From Isoetes taiwanensis (taxonomy: Eukaryota; Streptophyta; Lycopodiopsida; Isoetales; Isoetaceae): 64,000 bases of DNA. The notes under the pieces were generated by a model. The model made no database searches and was not told the DNA's origin. It saw nothing but the letters and a program-made list of their open reading frames with translations. The position numbers and the translations under genes were made by a program. This document shows, in pieces, positions 41,360 through 53,909 of this stretch (positions within the stretch are counted from its first letter, which is position 1; each line of letters starts with the position of its first letter). The stretch covers positions 6,604,432-6,668,431 of the forward strand of contig JAJEKV010000062.1 of NCBI GenBank assembly GCA_021234155.1, read 5' to 3'.

Positions 41360-42759
41360 GGCTCAAATATGCCACCTAGGCTCCGAAATGCCACGCGGGC
41401 TCCAACATGCCACCTAGGCTCCAACATGCCAAGGTGGCACAAACATGATACGTGGGCTCCACCATGCCACCTAGGCTCCAACATGCCAAGGTGGCTCAAA
41501 TATGCCACGTATGCTCTGAAATGCCATGCGGGATTCAACATGCCACCCATGCTCCAACATGCCACCCGCCTCCAACATGCCAAGGTGACTCAAACATGCC
41601 ATCTAGGGTTCAAATGCCGGGGCTCCAATATGCCACGTGGGTTCAACATGCCACCTAGGCCCCAACATGCCAAGGTGGCTCTAACATGCCACGCAAGGCC
41701 CAACATGCCAAGGTGGCTCAAACATGCCATGTGGGCTCCAACATGCCACGTGAGGGCTCTAACATGTCACCTAGGGTTTCAAATTCATGCCAAGGTGGCT
41801 CAAACATGCCACCTAGGTTCAAATGCCACACCCGGCCCCAACATGCCACCTAGTCTCAAACATGCCAAGGTGGTTAAAACATGCCACCTAGGTTCCAAAA
41901 TGCCATGCAAAGCTTCCAACATGCCACCTAGGCTCCAATATGCCAAGGTGGCTTTAACATGCCACGTATCTCCAACATACCCACCTAGGCTCCAAAATGC
42001 CACGTGGCCCAACATGCCAGTGGGGCTCAAACATGCCATGTGGGTCTAACATGCCACATGCATAAACATGCCATGTGCCTTTTAACATGCCAAGATAAAT
42101 TCAAACATGCCACCTAGGCTCCAACGTGCCAAGGTGGCTCAAACATTAATGGCTGGCTGAAGATGCCGCCTAGGCTCCAACATGTCACCTAGGCTGAGTC
42201 TCCAACATGCCAAGGTGGCTGAAACATGCCACCTAGGCTCCGAAATACCACGCAGTCTTCAATATGCCAAGATGGCGCAAACATGACACACAGGCTCCAC
42301 CATGCCACCTAGGCTCCAACATGCCAAGGTGGCTCAAACATGCCATCTAGGCTCCAGCATGCCACCTAGGCTCAAACATGCCAAGGTGGCTCAAACATGT
42401 CACACGGGCTCCAACATGCCACCTAGGCTCGAACATGCCAAGGTGGCTTAAACATGCCAAGGTGGCTCCAACATGCCACCTAGGCTCGAACATGCCAAGG
42501 TGGCTCAAACATGCCACGCAGGCTCCAACATGTCAAGGTGGCTCAAACATGCCACATGGGCTCCAACATGCCACCTAGGCTCCAACATGCCAAGGTGGCT
42601 CAAACATGCCATCTAGGCTCCGAAATGCCACGCAGGCTCCAACGTGCCACCTATGGTCCAACATGCCAAGGTGGCTCAAACATGCCACCTAGGCTTCGAA
42701 ATGCCACCAAGCTCCAACATGCCAAGGTGGCTTAAACATGCCACCTAGGCTCCAACATG
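41360..42759. repeat. 19-bp minisatellite block 2, unit 1
   Basis: Same 19-bp family as block 1, about 1.4 kb. It has more variants with CGAAATGCCACGCAGGCTC and partly scrambled units (such as GGTTCAAATGCCGGGG at about 41610) that break the period. It ends abruptly at a CT-rich tract (42760-42797). Confidence 0.93.
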
Positions 42760-42779
42760 CTCTCCCCCTCCCTCCCTCT

Positions 42780-45084
42780 CTCTATGTCTCTCTCTGATTG
42801 GGTCTGATAGAAGCGTTGGCACCTTCCCCAAGTCAAATAAAGCCAGGACTTTGCGCGGCTGCCTCACCCGAGTGGAGAGGCAAGTTCCCAAGAGACGAAC
42901 CCTAGAAAGGTTGCCAAGATAGCCATTCCTGGCAGTGATCCTCCGGGAGGCCCTATGCTAATGCCTTCCCTCGCAGAGCTCGATTTTCCTATCCATCTAT
43001 TGAATCCTCCTTTCAAGGATCAAGCTTCAAGTAGGTTCAAGAATATCCAAGACCCATGAAGCATCCACAAGGATCATGTAGAAACCTAAATGTTTTGTCG
43101 TTTAGCAAAGATAAAGGCTCGTGAATGGAGATTCGACTTTGCCACATTGTTCAGAATGATGAAATTACCCTAGGGACCAAATTACATGGTCATTTTTTGC
43201 AATGAAAGAGACATGAACACGTGAGAGATGGTGCACCAAGTCATCCATGCAAATGACCACGTCTCAACCTCCGAAATGTAAATCCTGTGAGTTACTAGGT
43301 TTTCATAAGGTTTTACGCTTTGAGGTCTAAACGTGATAATTTTCATGGATAACTTGGTGTACCATTTCTAAGCATGTATAAAGAGCCATGGCAACTGAAA
43401 AAAATGGAGTTTGGATCTATTGGTCAGCCAGAATGATCCCAAACAATATCTTGCTACTACAAAAAGCGGCTTTTCAATTCGAATTGCTACATCGGGGTGG
43501 AGGACAAATCCAAATTCCATCCACAGGTCTCATTGCTTCGATGTTTTTAATCGCAACTTCTCGACCATGTCCCAAGCATAAATGACCAAAAACTCGACCT
43601 CCAAAACGTAAATCCTTCAAATATAAAGAGCTAATAACATGTTAAGGAGTTGTTGACAATTTTTTGTGTTTGTCTAATGCTAACCCTGTAGGAATTTGTC
43701 ATATGATGACATATTTTTTTACTTTTGGCCAAAATGGATAGGCAAGTTTTCAACGGTGGATGAGCTCAGTATATCTTGTCATGGAATATCGTATTTACCA
43801 AAGGGATAGCCTGGGATCCTCTAATATCCATGGGAATTGACAATCCAATGGTGGTTTTATAGAGTTGCAAAGGTGTCTCGATAGAACATTCATCATAGCC
43901 CCTTTCCGGTGAAGGGGAGGAATGCAAAAAATATAACAACAATATATGCTCCTCATGGGATGCTATCTTCACTCATACTCAGTTCAAGTCTCGATTTTTG
44001 CATCTTTAAGTAGTTCATCATCTTGTAGTGCTTCATAACATTCAAACAAAAAGGGATATATTAACATCCCGATTATGCACCCTCCCAGAGGTCGTGACGC
44101 TAATGTCGCCTCTCTAGAAATGACGAGGTCACATGATTAGAGCAAACAAACTTCTTTCTTTTGAGGAGGTGACTATTTGCAAAAATTCTATGGGATGACA
44201 TGGCATGAGTATGTTGAGGTGACAAAGATTAGTGTCGAGGTATGTGGGTGTAAAATGAACATTTTGCTTAGACAATTTGCAACTTTTTTAAGAAAACGAC
44301 ATTTCTCCGTGGTGAGATGGCTTTCCTTTGATGTTGTGGCATGCCACATGATGACTAAGCATAATATGCTTTTAGATAGTAGAAAATGACTAGGCTATTT
44401 TTTGGAAAAAAGATTTTTTTAGAGAGATAAGTAGGTTTTTTAGTGCCCCTAAATTTCCATATCAATTCTTTTTACGAGACATTAAAAGTTGTCATATTTC
44501 TAGCAAGGCTTAATCAACATGTCCACAATCATCCATATCTTGTGTCGTCATCCAAACATTGTTACACCACCCCATGAAAGTCCAAGGTTGTACATTTTGG
44601 TTGGCCTTTGCTTACTTGGCATGACATGTCACCACTTGGAATGCCGCATCATCATATTCCATGTTAACTTTTGCAAATTTCCATTTTTCCCACTCATCTC
44701 GTGAAAATTACAGAAATTAAGTTTTGTCACGTGGCAAAACAAAAAATTATGATTTGTCACACACGTGAGAATGAAATTATGGTTTGTCACGATGATATCC
44801 AGATATCCGCCATAGGGTTGAATTTAGGTGCACACCCAACCGGGACAAATGCCGCCTTTCCGTTTGATGTTACTAGAGAAAAACTCATATCACCCTATTT
44901 TTTGTCGGAACGTTTCAAGGATGGCCGCATTTTTTAGGTGAAACCCCCTTATTTTCAAACCATGAATAGTTATGATTATGGAATAGTTGATGGTTAGCAA
45001 ACCATGAAATTTGATTCAAACCTTTGAATTCATTTTTAAATCAAATTCTACTCAAGATTCAAAATGGTTTGCTATAAGGGTCCA
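42780..45084. repeat. non-coding body of the macro-repeat, unit 1
   Basis: The first part (43060-43260) is another diverged copy of the 1.1-kb segment (AAATGTTTTGTCGTTT, GGAGATTCGACTTTGCCACA). The remainder is AT-rich with repeated TTTGTCACG-TG words (about 44720-44790). The longest frames (61-88 codons) are not preserved in the second unit, which argues against coding. Confidence 0.75.
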
Positions 45085-45360
45085 GCTACCATCGACAAGT
45101 CCTACCTTATACATCCTTGTCAAATCCCATTATTCGAGCCGTGCGAAGTTCTTACGCATGCCACATATAATTGGGAATTATTGGGTCTTGGCTAGAAGCA
45201 TCGCCTACAATGGCTACTGTGTCTCTACTCCCCCCCCCAATACACAAGTGGTAAACAATGATCAACCATCATATAAGATCCATAACTTGAGAAATAACAT
45301 CGACATAACTAATCCTAATCGCGATGCAAACCAACTTACAGCTAGAGTTCATTGATTAGG
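45085..45360 (-). repeat. dispersed repeat A, copy 3 (inverted, shorter)
   Basis: The reverse complement matches 12119-12400 from CTAATCAATGAACTCTA onward. The G-rich end of repeat A is missing in this copy. It sits at the boundary between the AT-rich body and the next 1.1-kb segment. Confidence 0.8.
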
Positions 45361-47384
45361 ATTCCTGACCACCGGGAGCGCGGCCAGTGCGGGAACTTTT
45401 TTTGGGTCCCTCCCGGGGTCCTTACTCTCCTCCCCCGTGAGGTGGCCTTGCAATGTCCTCGCCTTTGTTTGACTTGGGAAGAGTCCCACCTGACCGCCCG
45501 GAACCGCTTCTAATGCTACCTCCTTGATCGAAAACCTTTGTCCGAAAATTCTAAAAATTGGCCTTTATGCTGGTGGGATGACTTAGGAAGCGGTGGCATT
45601 AATTACTTAATTTATGAATGCCTTACAATGTAAAAGCCTTTCGACTTCTAATTGCCACATCGAGGAGGGCAGATCCAAACTCCATTTCAGTTCCCCCTTG
45701 CTTTGCATTCCCTGTGCAGCTTTTATTGGCCACATCCCAAGTGCAAAAGACTGAAAACTAGGCCCCCTTAAAACGCGAAATCCTTCAAGAACCTGCAACT
45801 CACTGTGGTTTATGCTTCCAGGCCTTATTTTTGTCGGATTGACTGTGACCTTGCGCCACGCCTTGAAGTTGGGGAGGAGGGCGTGTTGATGTCGTGAGCA
45901 CGGGCCCTAAAACCCCTCGAAGCAACTCTGCCCCCAAAATCCTCTTCCAAAGGCCCCGGGTGACGGACGGTCAACCTCCCTTATCCGAACTGATTTGACT
46001 CTTCCATTGGGCTCATAGTGTCAACATTGCCGGGACCAAGATTCGTGGGCCGAAGACCATCCTTTCTCCAGTGTTTAAAGTAGCTCATGTCCAACACCCT
46101 CATAGTCAATTGACATGAGAGGGATGTCAATATTGCCATGTAGGTCGACGTGTTTTTTTTTGTCATGCAATATTGACCGTGTAACTTGGTCCCTAAGGTA
46201 ATTTTGCCATTCCGATGAGGTGGCTAAGTCGAATCGCTCTCCATACTAGGGTCTCCGCTATGCCCGAACGACAAAAACACTTTGTTTTACACGGCCGCCG
46301 CGATGAGCTCCGCTGCTTTGATAAGTTCCCCCCGACCAATCTTGGAATTTTTGGACCTGCCCAAAATAGCCCCCCGAACGGAGGATTCAATGGTCGATAG
46401 GGGAACCGAAAGCCCGGAGGATGATCATTAGCGATGGCCCCACGGGAGCGCCAGAAGGGGTCGCCTGAACTTTTTTGGTGCCGCTCACCGGGGTCCTTAC
46501 TGCTCCCTCGTGGAGGCGGCCTTGTAAGGTCCTCGCCTTGCTTGACTGGGTCAGATCCCAGCTCGGTTGCCCAACAACGGCTGCCCAAACTGCTCTTCAT
46601 CGCTAACTCCTTGATTGAAACCTTGTCCGAAATTCAAAAAATTGGCCGATATAACGGGTGAAGACTTAGGAAGCTAGCGGGCAAAAATCAGAATTTAATT
46701 TTATAGTAACGATTAATTACTTAATTTATGAATGCCTTGCTACCGCAAAAGAAACTCTCGAACTACATAGGAAGGAGGGCAGATCCAAACTCCATTCCAT
46801 CATATCCGCTTGCTTCACCTTCCCAAGTGTAGCTTCTCGGCCACGCCCCAAGTGCAAAAAGACCAAACTAGGCCTCCAAAATGCAAATCCTTCAAGAACC
46901 CGACAACTCACTGGGGTTTATGCTTCAAGGCCCTATTCTTGTTAGATTCGGGACCAGGACCTTGCGCCACGCCTTTGAAGTAGAGGAGGGGAGGGGGGTG
47001 TTGATGCCCTAAAACCCCCAAAAGCAAGCCTTTGCCCCAAAAGTCCTTTCCCAAAGGCCCCTGCTAGGCTTAAGACCACCCCTTCTCCCGGCCAAAGTAG
47101 CTCATGTCCAAAGACCGTAGTCAATTGACATGAGAGGTGGATGTTGAATATTGCCATGTAGGGCACACATTTCTTTCTCATGCACATCGACCGTAACTTG
47201 GTCCCTAAGGTAATTTTGCCATTTCGGACGTGGTGGTGAAGTCAATCTCCGCTCTCCATTCGGGGTTTCAACAGGCCCGAACGACAAAACACTTCAGCTT
47301 TACACGCCGCCGCAGGACGCCCGTGGTTTGCTAACATCTCCGACCAATCTTGGAATTTTTTGGACCTATGGTGCCTGTGCTTTC

Positions 47385-47455
47385 AGCACGCAACCGATTT
47401 TTGCAGGATCCGTGGTGATGCCTTCTTTACTAACCACATGACCCAAAAGAACACC
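47385..47455 (-). pseudogene. stub of Ty3/gypsy RT, unit 2
   Basis: Same 65-bp RT remnant as at 39250-39318, with the same breakpoints on both sides. Confidence 0.85.
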
Positions 47456-47474
47456 GGACACAACCACCCCAATT

Positions 47475-48230
47475 TGGTCCACACCTAAAAAACAACAAGA
47501 ATAAAAACCACATGTCGTTGTTCCAAAAAAAATCTATATGTGGTTATGTGGAGGTGTGGTTTATTACGGCGCATGTAGTTTTTTTTATGGAGCTATAGTT
47601 TTTTTTTTTGAAGATGTGGTCTTTTTTGAGGTGTTGTTTTTTAAAAGAAGTGTTGCTTATTTTTTCGAGGGATGTTGTTTTTAAGAAGGTGTTGTTTTTG
47701 AGGTGTAGTTTATAACTAGGTGTAGTTTTAAGTAGTCATTTTTATGGAAGTATAGTTTTTTAAGTGTGGTTTATAAGGAGGTATAGTTTTTAAGTGGTTG
47801 TTTTTAAGGAAGTATGGTTTTCAAGTGGTATGATTTTTTTCAATCGAGGTGTTGTTTTTGAGGTGTCGTTTATAAGCGGGTGTAGTTTTTAAATTATCGT
47901 TTTTAAAGAAGTAAGGTTTTTGAAGTGTGGTTTATAAGTGTGTAGTTTTTATGGTTTGGTTTTTAATGCAAGATGGTTTTTTGAAGTGGTGTAGTTTATA
48001 ACTAGGGTAGTTTTTAAGAAGCTATTTTTTTTAAGGAAGTATGATTTTTAGGTGTGGTTTATATAACTAGGTATAGTTTTTAAGTAGCTGTTTTTTAAAG
48101 TAAGTATAGTTTTTTGGTGTGGTTTTAAGTAGGTGTAGTTTTTAAGTGGTCGCTTTTTACGTATGTGGTTTTCTCAAGTGGGTGTAGTTTTTACGTAGCT
48201 ATTTCTTAAGGAAGTATGGTTTTTTGAGGC
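47475..48230. repeat. T-rich degenerate tandem repeat, unit 2
   Basis: Second copy of the TGTAGTTTTTAAG tract of 39330-40110. The many one- and two-base length differences in T runs between the two copies could be real or sequencing error. Confidence 0.8.
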
Positions 48231-48339
48231 TATTTCTAAGCCAAAAGCACCGCCACCGAATAGTGTTTGTATGCTCAACTTTGGGAATGTATCGTATTGT
48301 TTTACATTCGTGAAAAATAACTTCAACGGTTAGATCCAA

Positions 48340-49188
48340 CATGGCTCAAACATGCCACATGGGCTCCAATATGCCAATTAGGTGCCAACATGCCAAGGTG
48401 GCTCAAGCATGCCACCTAGGCACCAACATGCCACCTAGGCTCCAACATGCCACGTAGGCTCCAACATGCCACCTAGGCTCCAACATGCCACCTAGGCTCA
48501 AACATGCCAAGGTGGCTCAAACATGCCACATGGGCTTCATGCCACCTAGGCTCCAACATGTCAAGGTGGCTCAAACATGCCATGTGGGCTCCAACATGCC
48601 ACCCAGGCTCCAACCGCTAAGCCGCTCGCTACGCCGCCTAGGCACCAACACGCCACCAAGGCTCAAACATGCCAAGGTGGCTCAAACATGCCATGCAGGT
48701 CCAACATGCCACCTATGCCAAGGTGGCTCAAACATGCCACCTAGGCTCCAACATGCCACCTAGGCTCAAACATGCCAAGGTGTATGCCACGCTAGCTCCA
48801 ACATGCTAAGGTGGCTCAAAAATGCTACGCGGACCCCTACATGCCACCTAGGCTCCAACATTCCAAGGTGGCTCAAACATGCACGCGGGCCCCAACATAC
48901 CACCTAGGTTTCCAACATGCCACCTAGGCTCAAACATGCCAAGGTGGCTCAAACATGCCACATAGGCTCCAACATGCCAAGGTGGCTCAAACATGCCACG
49001 TGGGCTTCCAACATGCCACCTAGGCTATAACATGCCACCTAGGCTCCAACATGCCACCTAGGCTCAAACATGCCAAGGTGTCTAAAACATGTCACGCGGG
49101 CTCCAACATGCCAAGGTGGCTCAAACATGCCATGCGGGCCCCTACATGCCACGCGGGCTCCAACATGCCAAGGTGGCTCAAACCACGA
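48340..49188. repeat. 19-bp minisatellite block 1, unit 2
   Basis: Aligns unit by unit with 40224-41106 apart from a few missing or altered 19-mers. The pattern of variant 19-mers is kept, so the whole block was duplicated as a piece rather than amplified independently. Confidence 0.93.
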
Positions 49189-49439
49189 AGCATCCTGCGG
49201 GCGACCGTTTAGAAAGCCAAGTGTTTTGTCATTTTACGTAGTACACGGTCATTTTTTGCAACGAAAGAGGCATGAACGCGTGACATGGCATCATTCCGCA
49301 ACCACCTCCTAGGCCAATTGACTACGAACGTGTTGGACATGAGCTACTTTGGCACTTCTTGGAGAAGGGGTGGTCCTTTGCCCATAAAACTTGGTCCCCA
49401 GAGTAATGTCAATGCTCTAAGTCCATTGGAAGAGTCCAT

Positions 49440-50782
49440 TGGCTCAAATATGCCACCTAGGCTCCGAAATGCCACGCGGGCTCCAACATGCCACCTAGGC
49501 TCCAACATGCCAAGGTGGCACAAACATGATACGTGGGCTCCACCATGCCACCTAGGCTCCAACATGCCAAGGTGGCTCAAAAATGCCGTGATGTTCGAAA
49601 TGCCATGCGGGATTCAACATGCCACCTATGCTCCAACATGCCACCTCGCCTCCAACATGCCAAGGTGGCTCAAACATGCCATCTAGGCTCCGAAATGCCA
49701 CGGGGGCTCCAATATGCCACGTGGGCCCCAACATGCCACCTAGGCCCCAACATGCCAAGGTGGCTCTAACATGCCACGTGCGCTCCAACATGCCAAGGTG
49801 GCTCAAACATGCCATGTGGGCTCCAACATGCCACGTAGGCTCTAACATGTCACCTAGGCTCAAACATGCCAAGGTGGCTCAAACATGCCACCTAGGCTCC
49901 GAAATGTCACACGGGCTCCAACATGCCACCTAGTCTCAAACATGCCAAGGTGGTTAAAACATGCCACCTAGGCTCCAAAATGCCATGCAGGCTCCAACAT
50001 GCCACCTAGGCTCCAATATGCCAAGGTGGCTCGAACATGCCACGGGCTCCAACATACCCACCTAGGCTCCAAAATGCCACGTGGGCTCCAACATGCCAGG
50101 GGGCTCAAACATGCCATGTGGGCTCCAACATGCCAAGGCGACAAACATGCCATGTGCCTTTAACATGCCAAGATGTCTCAAACATGCCACCTAGGCTCCA
50201 ACGTGCCAAGGTGGCTCAAACATGCCACGTGGGCTCCAGCATGCCGCCTAGGCTCCAACATGTCACCTAGGCTGAGTCTCCAACATGCCAAGGTGGCTGA
50301 AACATGCCACCTAGGCTCCGAAATACCACGCAGTCTTCAATATGCCAAGATGGCGCAAACATGACACACAGGGCTCCACCATGCCACCTAGGCTCCAACA
50401 TGCCAAGGTGGCTCAAACATGCCATCTAGGCTCCAGCATGCCACCTAGGCTCAAACATGCCAAGGTGGCTCAAACATGTCACACGGGCTCCAACATGCCA
50501 CCTAGGCTCGAACATGCCAAGGTGGCTCAAACATGCCACGCAGTGCTCCAACATGTCAAGGTGGCTCAAACATGCCACATGGGCTCCAACATGCCACCTA
50601 GGCTCCAACATGCCAAGGTGGCTCAAACATGCCATCTAGGCTCCGAAATGCCACGCAGGCTCCAACGTGCCACCTATGGTCCAACATGCCAAGGTGGCTC
50701 AAACATGCCACCTAGGCTTCGAAATGCCACCAAGCTCCAACATGCCAAGGTGGCTTAAACATGCCACCTAGGCTCCAACATG
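49440..50782. repeat. 19-bp minisatellite block 2, unit 2
   Basis: Counterpart of 41360-42759, again followed by a CT-rich tract (50783-50818). It has cleaner periodicity than block 2 of unit 1, where several 19-mers are scrambled. Confidence 0.93.
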
Positions 50783-50818
50783 CTCTCCCCCTCCCTCCCT
50801 CTCTATGTCCCTCTCCTC

Positions 50819-53094
50819 GATTGTCCGATAGAAGCGCTTGGCACCTTCCCCAAGTCAAATAAAGCCAGGACTTTGCGCGGCTGCCTCACCCGAGTGGAGA
50901 GGCAAGTTCCCAAGAGACGAACCCTAGAAAGGTTGCCAAGATAGCCATTCCTGGCAGTGATCCTCCGGGAGGCCCTATGCTAATGCCTTCCCTCGCAGAG
51001 CTCGATTTTCCTATCCATCTATTGAATCCTCCTTTCAAGGATCAAGCTTCAAGTAGGTTCAAGAATATCCAAGACCGCGAAGCATCCTGCGGGCGATCAT
51101 GTAGAAACCTAAATGTTTTGTCGTTTGGGCAGTACAAAGGCTCAGGAATGGAGATTCGACTTTGCCACATTGTTCAGAATGATGAAATTACCCTAGGGAC
51201 CAAATTACATGGTCATTTTTTGCAATGAAAGAGACATGAACACGTGAGAGATGGTGCACCAAGTCATCCATGCAAATGACCACGTCTCAACCTCCGAAAT
51301 GTAAATCCTGTGAGTTACTAGGTTTTCATAAGGTTTACGTTTCGGAGGCCGAAACGTGATAATTTTCATGGATAACTTGGTGTACCATTTCTAAGCATGT
51401 ATAAAGAGCCATGGCAACTGAAAAAAATGGAGTTTGGATCTATTGGTCAGCCAGAATGATCCCAAACAATATCTTGCTACTACAAAAAGCGGCTTTTCAA
51501 TTCGAATTGCTACATCGGGTGGAGGACAAATCCAAATTCCATTCCGTCAGGTCTCATTGCTTCGATGTTTTTAACTGCAACTTCTCGACCATGTCCCAAG
51601 CATAAATGACCAAAACTCGACCTCCAAAACGTAAATCCTTCAAATATAAAGAGCTAATAACATGTTAAGGAGCAGTGACAATTTTTTTGTGTTTGTCTAA
51701 TGCTAACCCTGTAGGAATTTGTCATATGATGACATATTTTTTTACTTTTGGCCAAAATGGATAGGCAAGTTTTCAACGGTGGATGAGCTCAGTATATCTT
51801 GTCATGGAATATCAGGGCGACCAGTGATAGTCGGATCCTCGGAATATCCATGGGAATTGACAATCCAATGGTCGTTTGCGAGAGTTGCAGTGTCTCGATA
51901 GAACATTCATCATAGCCCCTTTCCAGTGAAGGGGAGGAATGCAAAAAAATATAACAACAATATATGCTCCTCATCGTATGCTATCTTCACTCATACTCAG
52001 GTTCAAGTCTCGGATTTTGCATCTTTAAGTAGTTCATCATCTTGTAGTGCTTCATAACATTCAAACAAAAAGGGATATACAACATCCCAGTTGCGTACCT
52101 CCGTGAGGTCGTACGCTAATGTCGCCTCTCTAGAAATGACGAGGTCACATGATTAGAGCAAACAAACTTCTTTCTTTTTGAGGAGGTGACTATTTGCAAA
52201 AATTCTATGGGATGACATGGCATGAGTATGTTGAGGTGACAAAGATTAGTGTCGAGGTGGCAGGGGTGTAAAAATGAACATTTTGCTTAGACAATTTTGC
52301 AACTTTTTAAGAAAACGACATTTCTCTGTGGTGAGATGGCTTTCCTTTGGATGTTGTGGCATGCCACATGATGACTAAGCATAATATGCGCTTTAGATAG
52401 TAGAAAATGACTAGGCTATTTTTTTGGAAAAAAGATTTTTTTTAGAGAGATAAGTAGGTTTTTTTAGTGCCCCCTAAATTTCCATATCAATTCTTTTACG
52501 AGACATTAAAAGTTGTCATATTTCTAGCAAGGCTTAATCAACATGTCCACAATCATCCATATCTTGTGCTGTCATCCAAACATTGCTACACCACCCCATG
52601 AAAGTCCAAGGTTGTACATTTTTGGTTGGCCTTGCTTACTTGGCATGACATGTCACCACTTGGAATGCCGCATCATCATATTCCATGTTAACTTTTGCAA
52701 ATTTCCATTTTTCCCACTCATCTCGTGAAAATTACAGAAATTAAGTTTTGTCACGTGGCAAAACAAAAAATTATGATTTGTCACACACGTGAGAATGAAA
52801 TTATGGTTTGTCACGCATGATATCGGTATATCCGCAGGGGTTGAATTTAGGTGCACACCCAACTGGGACAAATGCCGCCTTTCCGTTTGATGTTACTAGA
52901 GAAAAACTCATATCACCCTATTTTTTGTCGGAACGTTTCAAGGATGGCCGCATTTTTTAGGTGAAACCCCCTTATTTTCAAACCATGAATAGTTATGATT
53001 ATGGAATAGTTGATGGTTAGCAAACCATGAAATTTGATTCAAACCTTTGAATTCATTTTTAAATCAAATTCTACGGTATTCAAATGGTTTGCTA
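50819..53094. repeat. non-coding body of the macro-repeat, unit 2
   Basis: Counterpart of 42780-45084. Small indels break any shared reading frame between the two copies, supporting a non-coding interpretation. Confidence 0.75.
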
Positions 53095-53390
53095 TATCTA
53101 AGGGTCCAGCTACCATCAGACAAGTCCTACCTTATACATCCTTGTCAAATCCCATTATTCGGAGCCAGGCGAGTTCTTACGCACATGCCACATATAATTG
53201 GGAATTATTGGGTCTAAGCTAGAAGCATCGTCTACAATGGCTACCAGTGTCTCTACCCCCCCCAATACACAAGTGGTGCAAACAATGATCAACCATCATA
53301 TAAGATCCATAACTTGAGAAATAACATCGACATAACTAATCCTAATCGCAGATGCAAACTAACTTTTATTTAGAGTTCATTGATTAGGAT
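53095..53390 (-). repeat. dispersed repeat A, copy 4 (inverted)
   Basis: Counterpart of 45085-45360 in unit 2. It is followed by about 0.5 kb of the next 1.1-kb segment up to the LTR insertion point. Confidence 0.8.
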
Positions 53391-53909
53391 TCCTGACCAC
53401 CTGGGAGCCGCTGTGTGCGGGAACTTTTTTGGGTCCCGCCTCCTGGGGTCCTTACTCTCCTCTCCTGTGAGGTGGCCTTGCAATGTCCTCGCCTTGTTTG
53501 ACTTGGGGAAGAGTCCCACCGGACCGCCTCGAACCGGGCTCTAATGCTACCTCCTTGATCGGAAACCTTGTCCAAAAATTCAAAATTGGCCTTTATGTCG
53601 GTGGATGACTTAGGAAGCCAGCTGGCATTAATTACAAATTTATGAATGCCTTGCTACTGCAAAAGCGACGCTCGACTTCTAATTGCCACATCGGGAGGAG
53701 GGCAGATCCAAACTCCATTTCGCCGGTTCCCCTTGCTTTGCATTCCCAAGTGTTTTTTTATTGGCCACATCCCAAGTGCAAAGACCAAAACTAGGGCCCC
53801 CAAAACGCAAATCCTTCAAGAACCTGGCAACTCACAGGGTTTATGCTTCCGAGGCCTTATTTTTGTCAGATTTGACCAGGACCTTGCGCCACGTCTTGAA
53901 GTTGGGGGG

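Larger units (their letters stand above)
38250..46430. repeat. 8.1-kb macro-repeat, unit 1
   Basis: From GGATGATCATTAGCG (38247) the sequence runs in the same order as 46431-53909, with offsets of 8.03 to 8.18 kb. The order is: 1.1-kb segment, RT stub, T-rich degenerate repeat, minisatellite block 1, spacer, minisatellite block 2, CT-rich tract, a 2.3-kb AT-rich part, repeat A, and a second 1.1-kb segment. No part has a coding frame that I believe. The alignment starts sharply at about 38250, so this is the outer edge of the array. Confidence 0.9.
46431..53909. repeat. 8.1-kb macro-repeat, unit 2 (interrupted by an LTR element)
   Basis: Collinear with unit 1 through 53909, where the LTR of the 54-64 kb retrotransposon begins. 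By comparison with unit 1 the break falls after CTTGAAGTTGGGG (unit-1 position about 45871). Similarity between units is high, but differences concentrate in short GC-rich indels. Confidence 0.9.

Noticed and set aside
40226-42735. Long open frames (up to 281 codons) encoding a His/Pro/Cys-rich repeat protein
   Set aside because: They exist in several frames and both strands because the 19-bp unit lacks stops. The period, not selection, explains them.
40224-50782. CRISPR-like array
   Set aside because: Units are contiguous 19-mers with no unique spacers, no leader and no cas genes, in a plant genome.
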